Of a stretch of 64,000 nucleotides of DNA, positions 10,401 to 19,020 are shown in pieces. Under the pieces are notes generated by a model. The model was given only the letters and a program-made list of their open reading frames with translations. It had not been told where the DNA came from and did not search any database. Source of the stretch: Kineobactrum sediminis (GTDB lineage Bacteria; Pseudomonadota; Gammaproteobacteria; Pseudomonadales; Halieaceae). Position 1 is the first letter of the stretch, and each line of letters opens with the position of its first letter. The position numbers and the translations under genes were made by a program. Location: positions 496,001 to 560,000 of the forward strand of contig NZ_PKLZ01000008.1 of NCBI RefSeq assembly GCF_002868715.1, in the 5' to 3' direction.

Positions 10401-10527
10401 CTTCAAATGCAGGCAGTCCGCCGGCGGAGGCGCCGATGCCGACAATCGGGAAAGGGCTGGCTTCAGACTCTTTCCCTTCCGTGGAAGCTTGGGCTGTTGC
10501 GTCATTCTTTTCTGAATGCGAGGGCAT
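7489..10527 (-). CDS. CheB-CheR-PAS fusion protein
   Basis: This 1012-residue protein fuses several chemotaxis-like modules. Residues about 25-215 form a CheB methylesterase with Ser34 (GASAGG), His63 (VVQHLDP) and Asp155 (GTGCDGTQGL) as the catalytic triad. A CheR methyltransferase follows (about 235-500: NFFRDPAVFE, VWVPGCSTGEEAYSLAML, FATDIDPQAV). A long coiled coil of repeated E-E-L heptads spans about 690-760, and two PAS domains close the protein. No histidine kinase or receiver domain is present. Fusions of this type are found outside the classical flagellar chemotaxis operons. The neighbouring PAS gene completes the unit; the target receptor is unknown. Confidence 0.9.
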   Translation of the reverse strand: MPSHSEKNDATAQASTEGKESEASPFPIVGIGASAGGLPAFEAFFSGFSDGAVPGMAFVVVQHLDPTHKSMLTELVGRYTNMQVLEVEDGMAVKVNSVHIMPPGRDMAINNGALQLFEPSAPRGQRLPIDFFLRSLAADQREWAVAIILSGTGCDGTQGLRAIKGEGGMAMAQSPNSCEFDGMPRSALATGLVDYELPPGKMPQELMAYAERAFDKLAITTAKAPGKAQASLKKVFGLLHTQTRHDFSQYKTSTIYRRIERRMAVQQFESIDRYAAYLKEHPAEVEALFGDLLIGVTNFFRDPAVFETLAAKVIPALFADKSSKAAIRVWVPGCSTGEEAYSLAMLLVEYMETLNTGRTLQVFATDIDPQAVATARTGLYPASITADVSSERLARFFRYDEENDGYRIKKDIRSLLIFSDQNVIRDPPFSKMDLISCRNLLIYMGAELQKKVIPLFHYALKPGGWLFLGTSEGVGEFETLFDVVDRKAKIYQRKRSSNGGELAAFGRFVPSIDSTEPSASAPPIEHSEPRSSFAPRGSLRETTEQALLQEIVAAGILVDKEGDILYLHGRTGLFLEPAPGEAGVNNIIKMARQGLRPALGPALHQAAKNRDRVISPDLRVKTNGHFTTVNLTVRPVTSGSGASREEPLFLVILQETQHPLPLGLAAEPVDSATTETPEAESGSASAKARIAALKHELRSKEEYLQSTIEELETSGEELKSSNEEMQSVNEELQSANEELETSKEELQSVNEELATVNTELQTKVTDLLRANNDMNNLLAGTGIGTVFVDHDLRILRYTPTASVIINLIPSDVGRPVAHLASNLVGYDSLVRDVQSVLDTLVSKEVEVQASDGHSYTMRILPYRTLDNVIEGAVITFLDITEINRARNALREANRELQRLAVVVHDARDAITVYDLTGKTLAWNPGAEKLYGWTEAEALVMNLRDRLPLGLRDEVLQTLDRLSRAETLEPYRTRRLTKSGEEVEVSVISTALFNDAGEMYAISTTERAMGSVP

Positions 10528-10678
10528 TATGGTCTCCGGTCACGACCCCAGGCCGCCTGGGACAGAATCCTATCGCCTGAGCAAATATCTCCGGATAACA
10601 TTATATGTTATCCCTCAACTTGTACTGTAATCGCGTAGACTATTGTTTATCCAGTCCTTTTAAAGGTAATTGCCCCGA

Positions 10679-11821
10679 ATGAGTTACGCTACCCCGCTCG
10701 CGTTTTGTACCACCCTGTTGGCCAGCGCTTACACATTTGCCGCCCCGGGTTTTGCCCCGGCTGCCACCATTCCCAAAGGCGATTGGCCGGACCACTCCAG
10801 TGCACTGTGCGATGTTGCGCACGAAACCGGCGCCTACCTGGCCCGGGGACAGGCGTATGACCCGGCCGCCATCCATGGTGGCACCTACAAGGCTGGCCGG
10901 GTGCCGGCCGAGCGTATTCGGGATACGCTGGCATTTATCTGTGCCGTCCACGACGAGGACAGCAGCCGCGGCCAAACCTCGCGCCTTGTCGACCCCACCT
11001 TTATTGAACAGCATTTTGACCTGGTAAAATGGCACCCCGACCAGGCCGGGGCCGCGGCGCTCAGTGATGCCAAGCCGCTTTTGCAGAAGCTTCCCGCCGA
11101 TAAGCTACTACTTACCAAGTATTATGTGCGGCTGGCGGAAGGCAGCCCAGGGCAAACCACAAGTAAGCCCCATGCCCTGTATGGTTTGCCCCACGATGAA
11201 GCGGGGTTGTCATTAAGCGTCGCCGACGCCCGCAAGGACACAATCACCCGCTACGCCCATGGCAAGCAGCGTATCATTGAACTGGAGAAGAATGCCGATA
11301 GCGCAGGCCACCTCGCCAGACTGGCGCCACCGTTGGTCTGGCTTAACCGGGCAGACCTGGAAGGCGCCCTGTTGCAGGGCACTGCAGTCGTTAATGATGA
11401 GGACGGCCGGCGCCGCTATTTCAATGTGCACCGCAATAATGGGGTAGCTTATGACCGCACCCGCAAACCTGAAGAACAGGAGCGTTACTGGTATTTCAAG
11501 GAGGTACCGGGCGTGCTGGGTTATGGCAAGGATGCGGATTATAAAATCCCGGTGAAGCCCCTGGTAACAGTAGCAGGGGATATCTTCCAACTCGGGCTTG
11601 GGCGGCTGATTTTATTGCGCACCGAAGAAGCCGGAAAGCCGGTGTTGCGGCTGACGGTGCTGGCCGATACCGGCGGTGCCTTTCACGATAACCTCTATCA
11701 ACTGGACTGGCTGAGCGGTTACTACCACGGCTGGGAGGATTATCACGCAGCCAATCGCCATCGGGGAGATTATGCCCAGGCGTGGCTGTTGTTGAAGAAA
11801 GAGTCTGTGCCGTCCAGGTAG
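10679..11821 (+). CDS. Exported protein with MltA/3D-like C-terminal region
   Basis: The 380-residue protein has a signal peptide (MSYATPLAFCTTLLASAYTFA, cleaved near FAAPG). The N-terminal half (DTLAFICAVHDEDS, FIEQHFDLVKWHPD) is not recognised. The C-terminal half contains LVTVAGDIFQLGLGRLILL followed by TVLADTGGAFHDN, which resembles the double-psi barrel and the Asp-containing DTGGA motif of MltA/3D-domain peptidoglycan enzymes. I infer a periplasmic cell-wall role with modest confidence. It is convergent with the SbcC-like gene, with only three bases between the stop codons. Confidence 0.55.
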   Translation: MSYATPLAFCTTLLASAYTFAAPGFAPAATIPKGDWPDHSSALCDVAHETGAYLARGQAYDPAAIHGGTYKAGRVPAERIRDTLAFICAVHDEDSSRGQTSRLVDPTFIEQHFDLVKWHPDQAGAAALSDAKPLLQKLPADKLLLTKYYVRLAEGSPGQTTSKPHALYGLPHDEAGLSLSVADARKDTITRYAHGKQRIIELEKNADSAGHLARLAPPLVWLNRADLEGALLQGTAVVNDEDGRRRYFNVHRNNGVAYDRTRKPEEQERYWYFKEVPGVLGYGKDADYKIPVKPLVTVAGDIFQLGLGRLILLRTEEAGKPVLRLTVLADTGGAFHDNLYQLDWLSGYYHGWEDYHAANRHRGDYAQAWLLLKKESVPSR

Positions 11822-11824
11822 ACG

Positions 11825-14443
11825 CTACAGTCTCACCACACCCACATCGCCCACATACATGAAACGCCCCGGTGTACAGGTTAATATCACCACCTGGGTA
11901 TCCCGCCCCGCGGCTGCGATAACGGCGCCCATTCCCTGCAGGCGGGTGGGGTCTGCAAAACCCAGGGCGTCGTCAATGATCACCGGCACGCCCCCGCTGT
12001 CGGCGATGATTCGCGCCGCCGCCAGGCGGGTGATGATCCCCAGCTGCTCCCTCGCGCCCACGCTCAAGGATTCAAAAGGCACAGTTCGGCCGTTGCGGGT
12101 GCAACTGAGTATTGTCCAGTCTTCATCCAGGGCGACTTCAAAATCGTGGCCAAACACGATTTTCCCGAGGCTCTGAATGCCTTCCTGCAAAGGTCGCACA
12201 TAGGCCTGGCGGGACGCATCGCGATGCTCATTGAGTGTGCGCCACAACAGTTGTACCGCGCTGGCCCGACGCTCGGTGGCGCATAACTGCTCCCGGGCTT
12301 CGGCCAATGCCTGCTCGGCTGCCTCGCGTTCTTCAAACAGACCGTTGGCCTGGGCACGGTCCAGCCGGCTTCTAATTATCGCCTGCTCCTGTTGCCGGTC
12401 TATCAGGTCTTTTCCGGCGCGCCGGCAGGCCTGGGTAGCATTATCCAGCAATACCTTTGCAGTGTCCGGGTCCTGCACCCGCAGTTGCTGTCGCAATTCC
12501 TGCAACTCGCGATTGATGGCGTCTACTTTTTCGGCATGGGCGGCAACCCGTTCTTCCAGAGCGGCATCGGGCGCTGCGTTGCGCTCGCTGGCGAGCATTG
12601 TCTCTTTTTCCTGCAGCACACTGTCCAGCGCATTCACTTCGGTACTGGCCCCAAGCTGCGCAGCCTGCTCTTGCGCAAGGGCCTCTCGCTGCTGTTCCAG
12701 TTGGGTATTTTCCTGCTCAAGCTCTGCGTCCACAGCTTCCAGTGCCTCGTTCGCCTGCTCGAGACGGTTGGCAACATCGCTCGAACTGGTGGGCAGGGAA
12801 GCCAAGCCACGCAGACCCGGATAACCCTCGCAGGCCTGTCGCAGACGCACGACGTGGTCGCGCAATATCTCTTCATCGGCCCCTTGCAAGGTATCTTCCA
12901 GGCGCTGCCGGGCCGCGCGTAATGAACGACTGGCATCCTCCCGATATTCGTCCGCACTGATGGCCGCCTCCACATCGGGCACCTGGTACCTGGCAAGCAA
13001 CTCGTCAAGCTGCCGCTGCTGTGCGGCCACCTCTGCCGCCAGCTCACTGGTGCCGGCGGTGGGAGCAATAGTCATCAGCGCCAGCTCTGGTATATCAATA
13101 GCCAGGGTTTCCGCCAGGCTGCGACTGATCTGCTCACCCGCGACAATGCTCACAGGTTCATCATTCAAGACAAACTGCGCATCGCGGTAGGCGGCAATCG
13201 TGAGCCGGGTAGCCGCGTTGTCACGGGTTTTACAGGCCACTTCCACTGCGCTCGCAGCGGCCTGTACGGCCTTGCGACCGGCACTGTCAATGCGGACATC
13301 CGCCAGGGCTTTATGCAGCGTTGACACTTCCTTCCGCCGGGTACTTACCTGCTCCAGCAATTGCTGCAATCGCGACAATTCCGCACTGTCGCTCAGGTAA
13401 TCTGCATCCTGCCGGGCCTGAGCCACGGTTTGCCGCAAGCTACTGCGCTGGCCGTGAAGGGTTTTCAGCAGCTCGGCCCCTGCCTTCACATTGGCCTCCA
13501 GCTCGGCCACCTTCTGCGCCAGCGGTTGCAGCTGCTCGCGGCGCTCGCCGAGCACGGCTCGACGCCGACTGATATCCGCCACCGCCTGATGCCGGCGAGC
13601 CAGCTCGGTCTCGGCATTCGCCAGCAGCTGCCGCAGGGGCTTGCCCTCTTCCTCTTTGGCCGCCAGCCGTGCCTGCAGGCTGCTGATCGCCTGCCAGCGA
13701 ACGCCCTGTTCCTCCAGGGACTGCTCCAGAACCGGGAGCGAGCGCTGCAGCCGCTGTATATCGGCGGATATACTCTCGAACCGGTGCACGTCGTCCTCCA
13801 GCTCCCGCAATTGTTCGCCAAGCCTCTCTACCCGGTTTGCATATTCCTGAACCTGTTCCTGTTCGCTGCCGAATCTGGGCTTGCCCGTCCTGGTGAAATA
13901 GCGACCGTATTCGGCCTGTACGGCGTCGTATAGTGCGCTCTCTTCCCCACTGGCGCCGGCACCACCGGCAGCGCTATCAAGCGCTCGCGCAAGACCGTCC
14001 GAATCAGACAGTTTAACGCCGCCAATTTCTTTACCCTGTTCCACCAGCAGCGCATCCCACAGCGCAATATCAATAGCACCTTCCAGAATACCCCAGGCGC
14101 GATTATGGGCATCGCCGCCCACCAGCTGCTCCTGCACAGGTTCCAGTATGCGCAGCTCAGTGGCGGTTTTTTTGTTGTAGGTTTTACTGTAAATAAAGTG
14201 GTATTCGCCACAGCGCACTTCCGCCTCGACAAAGCTGCCGACGTCGGTGCCCACGGGCTGGACTGCTTTCACGCCCTTCTTTTTCGAGGAGTCCTGTTCG
14301 CGAAACAGCATGCGCAGCGCTTCTACCAGGGATGACTTGCCGATTTCGTTATCACCTTCAATCAGGGTAACGCCCTCGGCAAAGCGAATGGATGTCTCGC
14401 TCACACCGCGCCAGTTCCTGAGCGTCAGTTCCAGTAGCTTCAC
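11825..14443 (-). CDS. SbcC/YhaN-like SMC-type ATPase
   Basis: The 872-residue ATPase has a Walker A (GDNEIGKSS) near residue 35, a long coiled-coil region (about 190-700), and a C-terminal ABC-type signature (LSVGAREQLGI) and Walker B (VPVIIDDALGFAD). It pairs with the nuclease gene immediately upstream and should use ATP to open DNA ends for it. No CPxC zinc-hook motif is visible at the coiled-coil apex, unlike Rad50/SbcC, which favours the YhaN type. The start is a GTG (14443) that overlaps the TGA of the upstream gene by four bases, so the two are translationally coupled. Confidence 0.84.
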   Translation of the reverse strand: MKLLELTLRNWRGVSETSIRFAEGVTLIEGDNEIGKSSLVEALRMLFREQDSSKKKGVKAVQPVGTDVGSFVEAEVRCGEYHFIYSKTYNKKTATELRILEPVQEQLVGGDAHNRAWGILEGAIDIALWDALLVEQGKEIGGVKLSDSDGLARALDSAAGGAGASGEESALYDAVQAEYGRYFTRTGKPRFGSEQEQVQEYANRVERLGEQLRELEDDVHRFESISADIQRLQRSLPVLEQSLEEQGVRWQAISSLQARLAAKEEEGKPLRQLLANAETELARRHQAVADISRRRAVLGERREQLQPLAQKVAELEANVKAGAELLKTLHGQRSSLRQTVAQARQDADYLSDSAELSRLQQLLEQVSTRRKEVSTLHKALADVRIDSAGRKAVQAAASAVEVACKTRDNAATRLTIAAYRDAQFVLNDEPVSIVAGEQISRSLAETLAIDIPELALMTIAPTAGTSELAAEVAAQQRQLDELLARYQVPDVEAAISADEYREDASRSLRAARQRLEDTLQGADEEILRDHVVRLRQACEGYPGLRGLASLPTSSSDVANRLEQANEALEAVDAELEQENTQLEQQREALAQEQAAQLGASTEVNALDSVLQEKETMLASERNAAPDAALEERVAAHAEKVDAINRELQELRQQLRVQDPDTAKVLLDNATQACRRAGKDLIDRQQEQAIIRSRLDRAQANGLFEEREAAEQALAEAREQLCATERRASAVQLLWRTLNEHRDASRQAYVRPLQEGIQSLGKIVFGHDFEVALDEDWTILSCTRNGRTVPFESLSVGAREQLGIITRLAAARIIADSGGVPVIIDDALGFADPTRLQGMGAVIAAAGRDTQVVILTCTPGRFMYVGDVGVVRL

Positions 14444-15570
14444 GGGGCTCTCCCGCCACCGGCAAGGCGATACATCAGGCGCAGGGCATCGGTGGCGGTT
14501 TCGTCCTCCATTGACCGCCGCAGCAATGCCTTCCATGTGCTGTCTGCGTAACCGCTCAGGGAGATAGTACTGTCATCCAGGGCGTCGGGGATTACCGCCA
14601 GATCCGTGGTGCGATCTCGGCGCTTGAGACTGGCAAACACTTCCGCCTGTTCCTGCATCAGGATATCAAGCTCAGCCGCCAGCGCCAGATTTACGCTGCC
14701 GGTGAAGCCGACCTTCAGCACGGTGCACTCCTTTGCCTGAAAACCATCCAGCCAGCGCGCGAATACGATCAGGTCGTCGCGGTTGTTGATCGGTTGCTGC
14801 AGCGCCTGGAATTGCCAGTGACCGGTCACCAGTTCTGTAAGCCTGCAACTGCCTCCCTCAAGCTCAACCAGCAGCGCCTTGTTGGGATCAACCTCGTCGA
14901 AGTCGGTCACCAGCGGGGCACCTGAATAACACAGGCGACCGTTGCCGCCCACATTCGTCAGGGAGTGGCGATCCCCCAGCGCCACATAATTCACCGTGCC
15001 GTCGGCCAGGGCCTGTTCCAGCAGCGCCTGCTCAATGACACCGGGCTGGCTCTTGTCCGGCGCCAGGCTGTCTACCTGGCCATGCCCAACCAGTATCCGG
15101 CTTACCCCCGGGGCCGGCACCAGCGTTTGCAGGGCCCGGGCACAGGGATCCGCCGCCGGGCGCTTACTGAACCAGGGGGCTCCAACGATCTCCACATTGG
15201 CCACACCGGGCACGGCAACAGGCTGGCTGTCGGTAATAACCACAATGTGGTCACCAGCCTTGCCGCGGAAGGTCTCGCTGTGAAAGATCGAGCTGGCATC
15301 GAGCGGGTCGTGGTTGCCCGGCAATAAAAACACCGGAACCGGCACGGCATTGAGGGCGTCCAGCGCACGGCTGAGGGTTTGCCGGGACAGCTGGTTGGAT
15401 TCGAACACATCCCCCGCCACCACCATGAACTGGGCACCCTGTGCCTGCGCGAGCTCACCCAGTGTGCGTATGGAGTCGATACGAGCCTGGCTGTAACGCG
15501 CAGCCGCTTCGTGACTCAAAAAGGCGCGGGTCATGCCGATCTGCCAGTCAGACGTATGAATGAATTTCAC
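14440..15570 (-). CDS. SbcD/YhaO-like DNA repair nuclease
   Basis: The 376-residue protein is a calcineurin-like metallophosphoesterase of the Mre11/SbcD group. Metal-ligand motifs are TSDWQIG (residues 6-12, with Gln in place of the usual His), VAGDVFE, LPGNHD, VGHGQVD and GDRHS. The N-terminal catalytic domain (about 1-240) is followed by a capping region. It is expected to be a DNA-end nuclease working with the coupled SbcC-like ATPase. It lies 22 bp after the TetR gene in the same direction. Confidence 0.84.
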   Translation of the reverse strand: MKFIHTSDWQIGMTRAFLSHEAAARYSQARIDSIRTLGELAQAQGAQFMVVAGDVFESNQLSRQTLSRALDALNAVPVPVFLLPGNHDPLDASSIFHSETFRGKAGDHIVVITDSQPVAVPGVANVEIVGAPWFSKRPAADPCARALQTLVPAPGVSRILVGHGQVDSLAPDKSQPGVIEQALLEQALADGTVNYVALGDRHSLTNVGGNGRLCYSGAPLVTDFDEVDPNKALLVELEGGSCRLTELVTGHWQFQALQQPINNRDDLIVFARWLDGFQAKECTVLKVGFTGSVNLALAAELDILMQEQAEVFASLKRRDRTTDLAVIPDALDDSTISLSGYADSTWKALLRRSMEDETATDALRLMYRLAGGGRAP

Positions 15571-15592
15571 GTTTCAGTGCCCTCCTTCTGGC

Positions 15593-16183
15593 TCAGGATG
15601 CCGGCACCAGTTCCGTCAGCAGGTCTACGATAATTACAACACTCTGTTTTTTGCTCAGGCCCTGGTATTCACGCAGCCGGTGCCACATCTCGAAGGAGGC
15701 AATGGCATCAACCGCATCGCGGCTGGACCGGGACAGTGTTTTCAGCTCCGGTAACCAGTCATCAAGATCGTTACGCAGCCCGCGCTGGTAGTGCGCATAA
15801 TTCTTGCGCAGAAGCTCATAGCGCCACATCTGGGCCTGGGTGGATAAAATGGTATTCCAGATTGCTTCATAACCATTGGCGTGGCGTTCCGCTGCATGTC
15901 GGATACGCTTTTTCAGGGTACCGCGGCGATCGCCGCCCGAAAACAGGCTGAAATACCACTCCCGGCTTTGTTCATCCGCCGCCGCGAACAGGTTTTCCAT
16001 ATCGGAAAAATGTCGAAACACGGAGCGGATTCCAACCCCTGCCCGATCCGCCACCTGCTGGGCAGTAGGTACCAGATTACCCTCTTCGATAAGCGCCAGC
16101 ATGGCATCAAGTATTATCTGCCGGCTCCGCTCGCTGCGCAGGCGGCGCCCGTCTGCGGTCGGCTCCGCCTTTTCCTTCGACAT
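15593..16183 (-). CDS. TetR/AcrR-family regulator
   Basis: This 196-residue protein has an N-terminal helix-turn-helix (about residues 18-63: RQIILDAMLALIEEGNL, then QQVADRAGVGIRSVFRHFSDMENL) and a C-terminal helical domain that would hold the ligand and dimer surfaces. It lies between the M28 peptidase and the SbcD-like gene, all on the minus strand, and could regulate the run. The start at 16183 was chosen because the longer frame would overlap the stop of the peptidase gene and carries no homology. The ligand is unknown. Confidence 0.8.
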   Translation of the reverse strand: MSKEKAEPTADGRRLRSERSRQIILDAMLALIEEGNLVPTAQQVADRAGVGIRSVFRHFSDMENLFAAADEQSREWYFSLFSGGDRRGTLKKRIRHAAERHANGYEAIWNTILSTQAQMWRYELLRKNYAHYQRGLRNDLDDWLPELKTLSRSSRDAVDAIASFEMWHRLREYQGLSKKQSVVIIVDLLTELVPAS

Positions 16184-16221
16184 ATTTCCCACGTAAAGCC
16201 CTATGAAATGGGTGCCACAAC

Positions 16222-17643
16222 CTATTCGGAGCGGAAATTGACGGTACTGTCCGCGGCCAACCAACTGAACACCACATACGCAGCCACGTTCTGGTCCAGT
16301 GCCACCGGGTCAATCTTGTCCAGGGTATCATCCGGGGTATGGTGCAAATCAAAGTAGTCCATTCCATTCTGAACCAGGCGCAACGACGGCAGGCCCGCTT
16401 CTACCAGTGCGGTAAGATCAGGGCCGGAGCCCGATTTATCCATGTCGCCCCGGGCCACGCCGATGGGAGCCAGCAATTCACCCATTATATCGACCACTTG
16501 CTGCCCTTCCGCCGATACCTGCGCGGTCATCTGCCAGACCCGTTCCGCACCAAAATCGCTCTCGGTACCAATAATCTGCTTATCAAGATCCTTGCGATGC
16601 GCCTCCAGATAGGCCTTACCGCCCAGTAATCCCACCTCTTCTGCACCCCACAAAACCAGGCGAATGGTACGCCGGGGCCGCTTGCCTGCATCAAGGATCA
16701 TTTTTGCAGCGGCGGTGGTAATGGCCACGCCGGCGCCATCGTCTATTGCGCCGGTGCCCTGGTCCCAGCTGTCCAGGTGGCCACCAATGATCACCACTTC
16801 CTCCGGCCGCTCGCGACCGGTTATTTCGGCGATGACATTGCCGCTGGAGACCGTACCCAGACTCTCCGGGCTCATATTCAGGTAGACCTGGACGGGCTGG
16901 CCACGGCGGGCAATACGTTCAATCTGGTCCGCGTCCGGATTGGACAGCGCCGCGGCGGGAATTTGTGCAACATCCTCGGCATAGCGCATCTGCCCGGTAT
17001 GGGCAAAACGGTGGCTGGAGGTTCCGATGGAGCGGATCATGATTGCCAGGGCACCTTTCTGTGCCGCTATACTGGCACCCTCCCTGCGCAACTTGCCAAA
17101 AAATCCATAGCTGGAACCGTCCTGGCTGCGCTGCATGGCGTGGCTGACGTAGGCAATTTTGCCCTCCAGACTGCCCGGGGCAGCCGCCTTGAGAGCGTCG
17201 ATCCCCTCAAACAGCGCCAGCTCAGCGGTTATTCCGTTCTCCGGCGTTGCGACGGACCCACCCAAAGCGGTGATTTCAAGCGGCTGGGGGAATGGCGCCA
17301 GCAATGCCGCGCGCTCTGCTCCCCTTGTCCAGGCCTGGATCTCAAACGGTTCAATCCGCACCTTGTCGAAGCCCATTGCGGTAAGCCGCCGTACCGCCCA
17401 CGCCCGCGCCCGGGCTTCCGCCTCGGAACCCGCGAGGCGCGGCCCGATCTCTGTGGTCAGGGACTCCACAATATCCCAGGCCATGGTGCCACCCATCGCC
17501 AGATCCCGCAGCTGGCGGGCATGGTCAATGCTGGCCGGGGTAAGACCGGTATCCGGCCGGGTATCGGCAAGCCCGTTGTGGGCGAACACCAGCAGCATGC
17601 CGGCGATGGTAATACGCAAAAAACGCGGGATGTCAGTTATCAT
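16222..17643 (-). CDS. Exported M28-family zinc peptidase
   Basis: The 473-residue protein has a signal peptide (RITIAGMLLVFAHNGLA) and a typical M28 layout: a protease-associated insert in the first half and the di-zinc core in the second half. Likely metal ligands are in GGHLDSWDQGTGAIDDGAG (His and Asp), WGAEEVGLLGG (catalytic Glu and ligand), GTESDFGA and DLHHTPDDT (His). It resembles carboxypeptidase Q-like aminopeptidases that trim peptides in the periplasm. The ATG at 17643 is preferred over a TTG two codons upstream. It is the first gene of the run that continues into TetR and the SbcDC-like pair. Confidence 0.86.
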   Translation of the reverse strand: MITDIPRFLRITIAGMLLVFAHNGLADTRPDTGLTPASIDHARQLRDLAMGGTMAWDIVESLTTEIGPRLAGSEAEARARAWAVRRLTAMGFDKVRIEPFEIQAWTRGAERAALLAPFPQPLEITALGGSVATPENGITAELALFEGIDALKAAAPGSLEGKIAYVSHAMQRSQDGSSYGFFGKLRREGASIAAQKGALAIMIRSIGTSSHRFAHTGQMRYAEDVAQIPAAALSNPDADQIERIARRGQPVQVYLNMSPESLGTVSSGNVIAEITGRERPEEVVIIGGHLDSWDQGTGAIDDGAGVAITTAAAKMILDAGKRPRRTIRLVLWGAEEVGLLGGKAYLEAHRKDLDKQIIGTESDFGAERVWQMTAQVSAEGQQVVDIMGELLAPIGVARGDMDKSGSGPDLTALVEAGLPSLRLVQNGMDYFDLHHTPDDTLDKIDPVALDQNVAAYVVFSWLAADSTVNFRSE

Positions 17644-17797
17644 AATCAATACGATTCACTCTCTGTTTGAGGGCTGATCCGGCAACAGCACCAGCCTGTG
17701 CTCGCTACCGTCGCGTTATCACCAGCAGCAACGATGCGGACCCTGATCAGCGCAGAAAGAGACATGATACATTAAGCGTCGATCACGATCGACGACG

Positions 17798-18292
17798 TTA
17801 ATACTTCCCCTCGCCCCGCGGTGGCTTCAAGGTGGTGATTGCGGGGTCATCCATAATAACGCTCCGGCTCATCCAGGCACCGAAAGCGACCAACACCAGG
17901 ACAATCAACAGTATTCCCAGCAGAAGAACAGGGCGCGCTCGCGCCAGGCGATGCAAACCCGAAGGCGGTTGTGGAGCCGTTATCGTAGGCGGCGGAAAAT
18001 GGGCGATATAGCCCCTTTTCAGCACTGTTGTTATACATTTATCGGTACCGTCCGCAGCCAGCGCATGCCGGAGTGACGATACCGCCCGGCGAATTGCGTC
18101 AACCGATACGACGCGGCCATCCCAGACCGCAATGGTCAGCTGTTGGTGGGTGAGAAGTTCGCCGGGATTAGCCAGGAAGCATTCCAGCAGACGGGCAACT
18201 CGAGGCTCCAGTACCACTGACACCCCCGATCTTTCCAGCACATAGCTGTCAGGGCAAAAGCTCCAGTCGCCGAATCGGACTTGCTGACTCAT
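17798..18292 (-). CDS. CadC-like membrane-anchored winged-helix regulator
   Basis: The 164-residue protein has an OmpR/PhoB-type winged-helix domain (residues about 5-95, FGDWSFCPDSYVLERSG to TVLKRGYIAHFPP), a Pro-rich linker, and one membrane span (VLLLGILLIVLVLVAFGAWM). Only about 25 residues follow outside the span, so there is no substantial sensor domain. This is the CadC/ToxR plan with a missing periplasmic domain. It is divergent from urcA, 245 bp away, which is a candidate target. The start at 18292 avoids a Cys/Arg-rich leader in the longer frame. Confidence 0.78.
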   Translation of the reverse strand: MSQQVRFGDWSFCPDSYVLERSGVSVVLEPRVARLLECFLANPGELLTHQQLTIAVWDGRVVSVDAIRRAVSSLRHALAADGTDKCITTVLKRGYIAHFPPPTITAPQPPSGLHRLARARPVLLLGILLIVLVLVAFGAWMSRSVIMDDPAITTLKPPRGEGKY

Positions 18293-18537
18293 ACCACAGT
18301 CCCTCCCGCAACCTCTGCGGTACATCCCTAAAGGTAGTCAGGGAATACGCCAGATGCCACGCTCCTGCCTAACCGCCTGTTTTTACACGGCATCACAAAG
18401 AAATCAGGCATACATCACAAATCCATCCCGGCAAATACTGCAGGCAATGCTTAGCTTCTCACCGGGCCACCCCATAGGCCCTGTTCAGTAATGGCGGCAA
18501 AAAGCCGTACATCGACAACCAACAGTGAGGAATAGCC

Positions 18538-18927
18538 ATGAAAACGTTGCAGAGAAAGAGAGGTTGCACAAACAGCCTACCTGGCTGGGTAGCCCTGATA
18601 CTGGCCCTGGCCATGCCACTTACCGCGGGACAGGCGCTGGCTGAGGCTACCCGGGAACAATCAACCATTGTGTCGTGGGAGGATCTTAACCTGGCCAGGC
18701 CGGCTGGATTGAACCAGCTCTACCTTCGCCTCGAACAGGCATCCCGCGCCGTCTGTGCCCCCAGAGAGGATAGCCGAAATCCGCCCATGCACCGTGATTA
18801 TCAAGGTTGCCAGGCTCGAGCGATGGACGCTGCAGTAAATGACGTGGGACATCAGGGCCTCAGGGACTTGCACGCCAGCAGGAACGGTAAACCAGGTCTG
18901 CAAAAGGAGCAGATCGCGAACCGATGA
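18538..18927 (+). CDS. UrcA family exported protein
   Basis: The 129-residue protein has a signal peptide (GWVALILALAMPLTAGQALA) followed by the UrcA pattern: W/YxDLNLxxPxGxxxLYxRLxxASRAVC, here VSWEDLNLARPAGLNQLYLR. A second Cys comes about 30 residues later (YQGCQARAMDAAVNDVG). The two Cys probably form a disulphide. UrcA proteins are small exported proteins of unknown function, common in proteobacteria. The C-terminal tail after about residue 110 is charged. A strong terminator follows. Confidence 0.8.
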   Translation: MKTLQRKRGCTNSLPGWVALILALAMPLTAGQALAEATREQSTIVSWEDLNLARPAGLNQLYLRLEQASRAVCAPREDSRNPPMHRDYQGCQARAMDAAVNDVGHQGLRDLHASRNGKPGLQKEQIANR

Positions 18928-18960
18928 CAGGGTTGCCCGCCAGGACCCTGAAAACGCTTG

Positions 18961-19000
18961 CCTCGTGAGTGGGCGTAACAGCCGCCCACTCACGAGGTTT
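18961..19000 (+). terminator. Strong hairpin terminator after urcA
   Basis: A perfect 15-bp stem (18961-18975 pairing with 18983-18997) has a 7-base loop and is followed by TTT on the plus strand. It lies 33 bp after urcA and 24 bp from the end of the convergent DUF4397 gene. Confidence 0.75.
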
Positions 19001-19020
19001 CAGTCAGCTTCGGGGCCTCC

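Noticed and set aside
13361-13933. 190-residue plus-strand frame with many Leu/Gln
   Set aside because: It mirrors the coiled coil of the SbcC-like protein; codon pattern and composition are those of a shadow frame.
17650-17797. Short inverted repeat GTCGATC-GATCGAC as terminator
   Set aside because: Only 8 bp of stem and no T-run in either direction.
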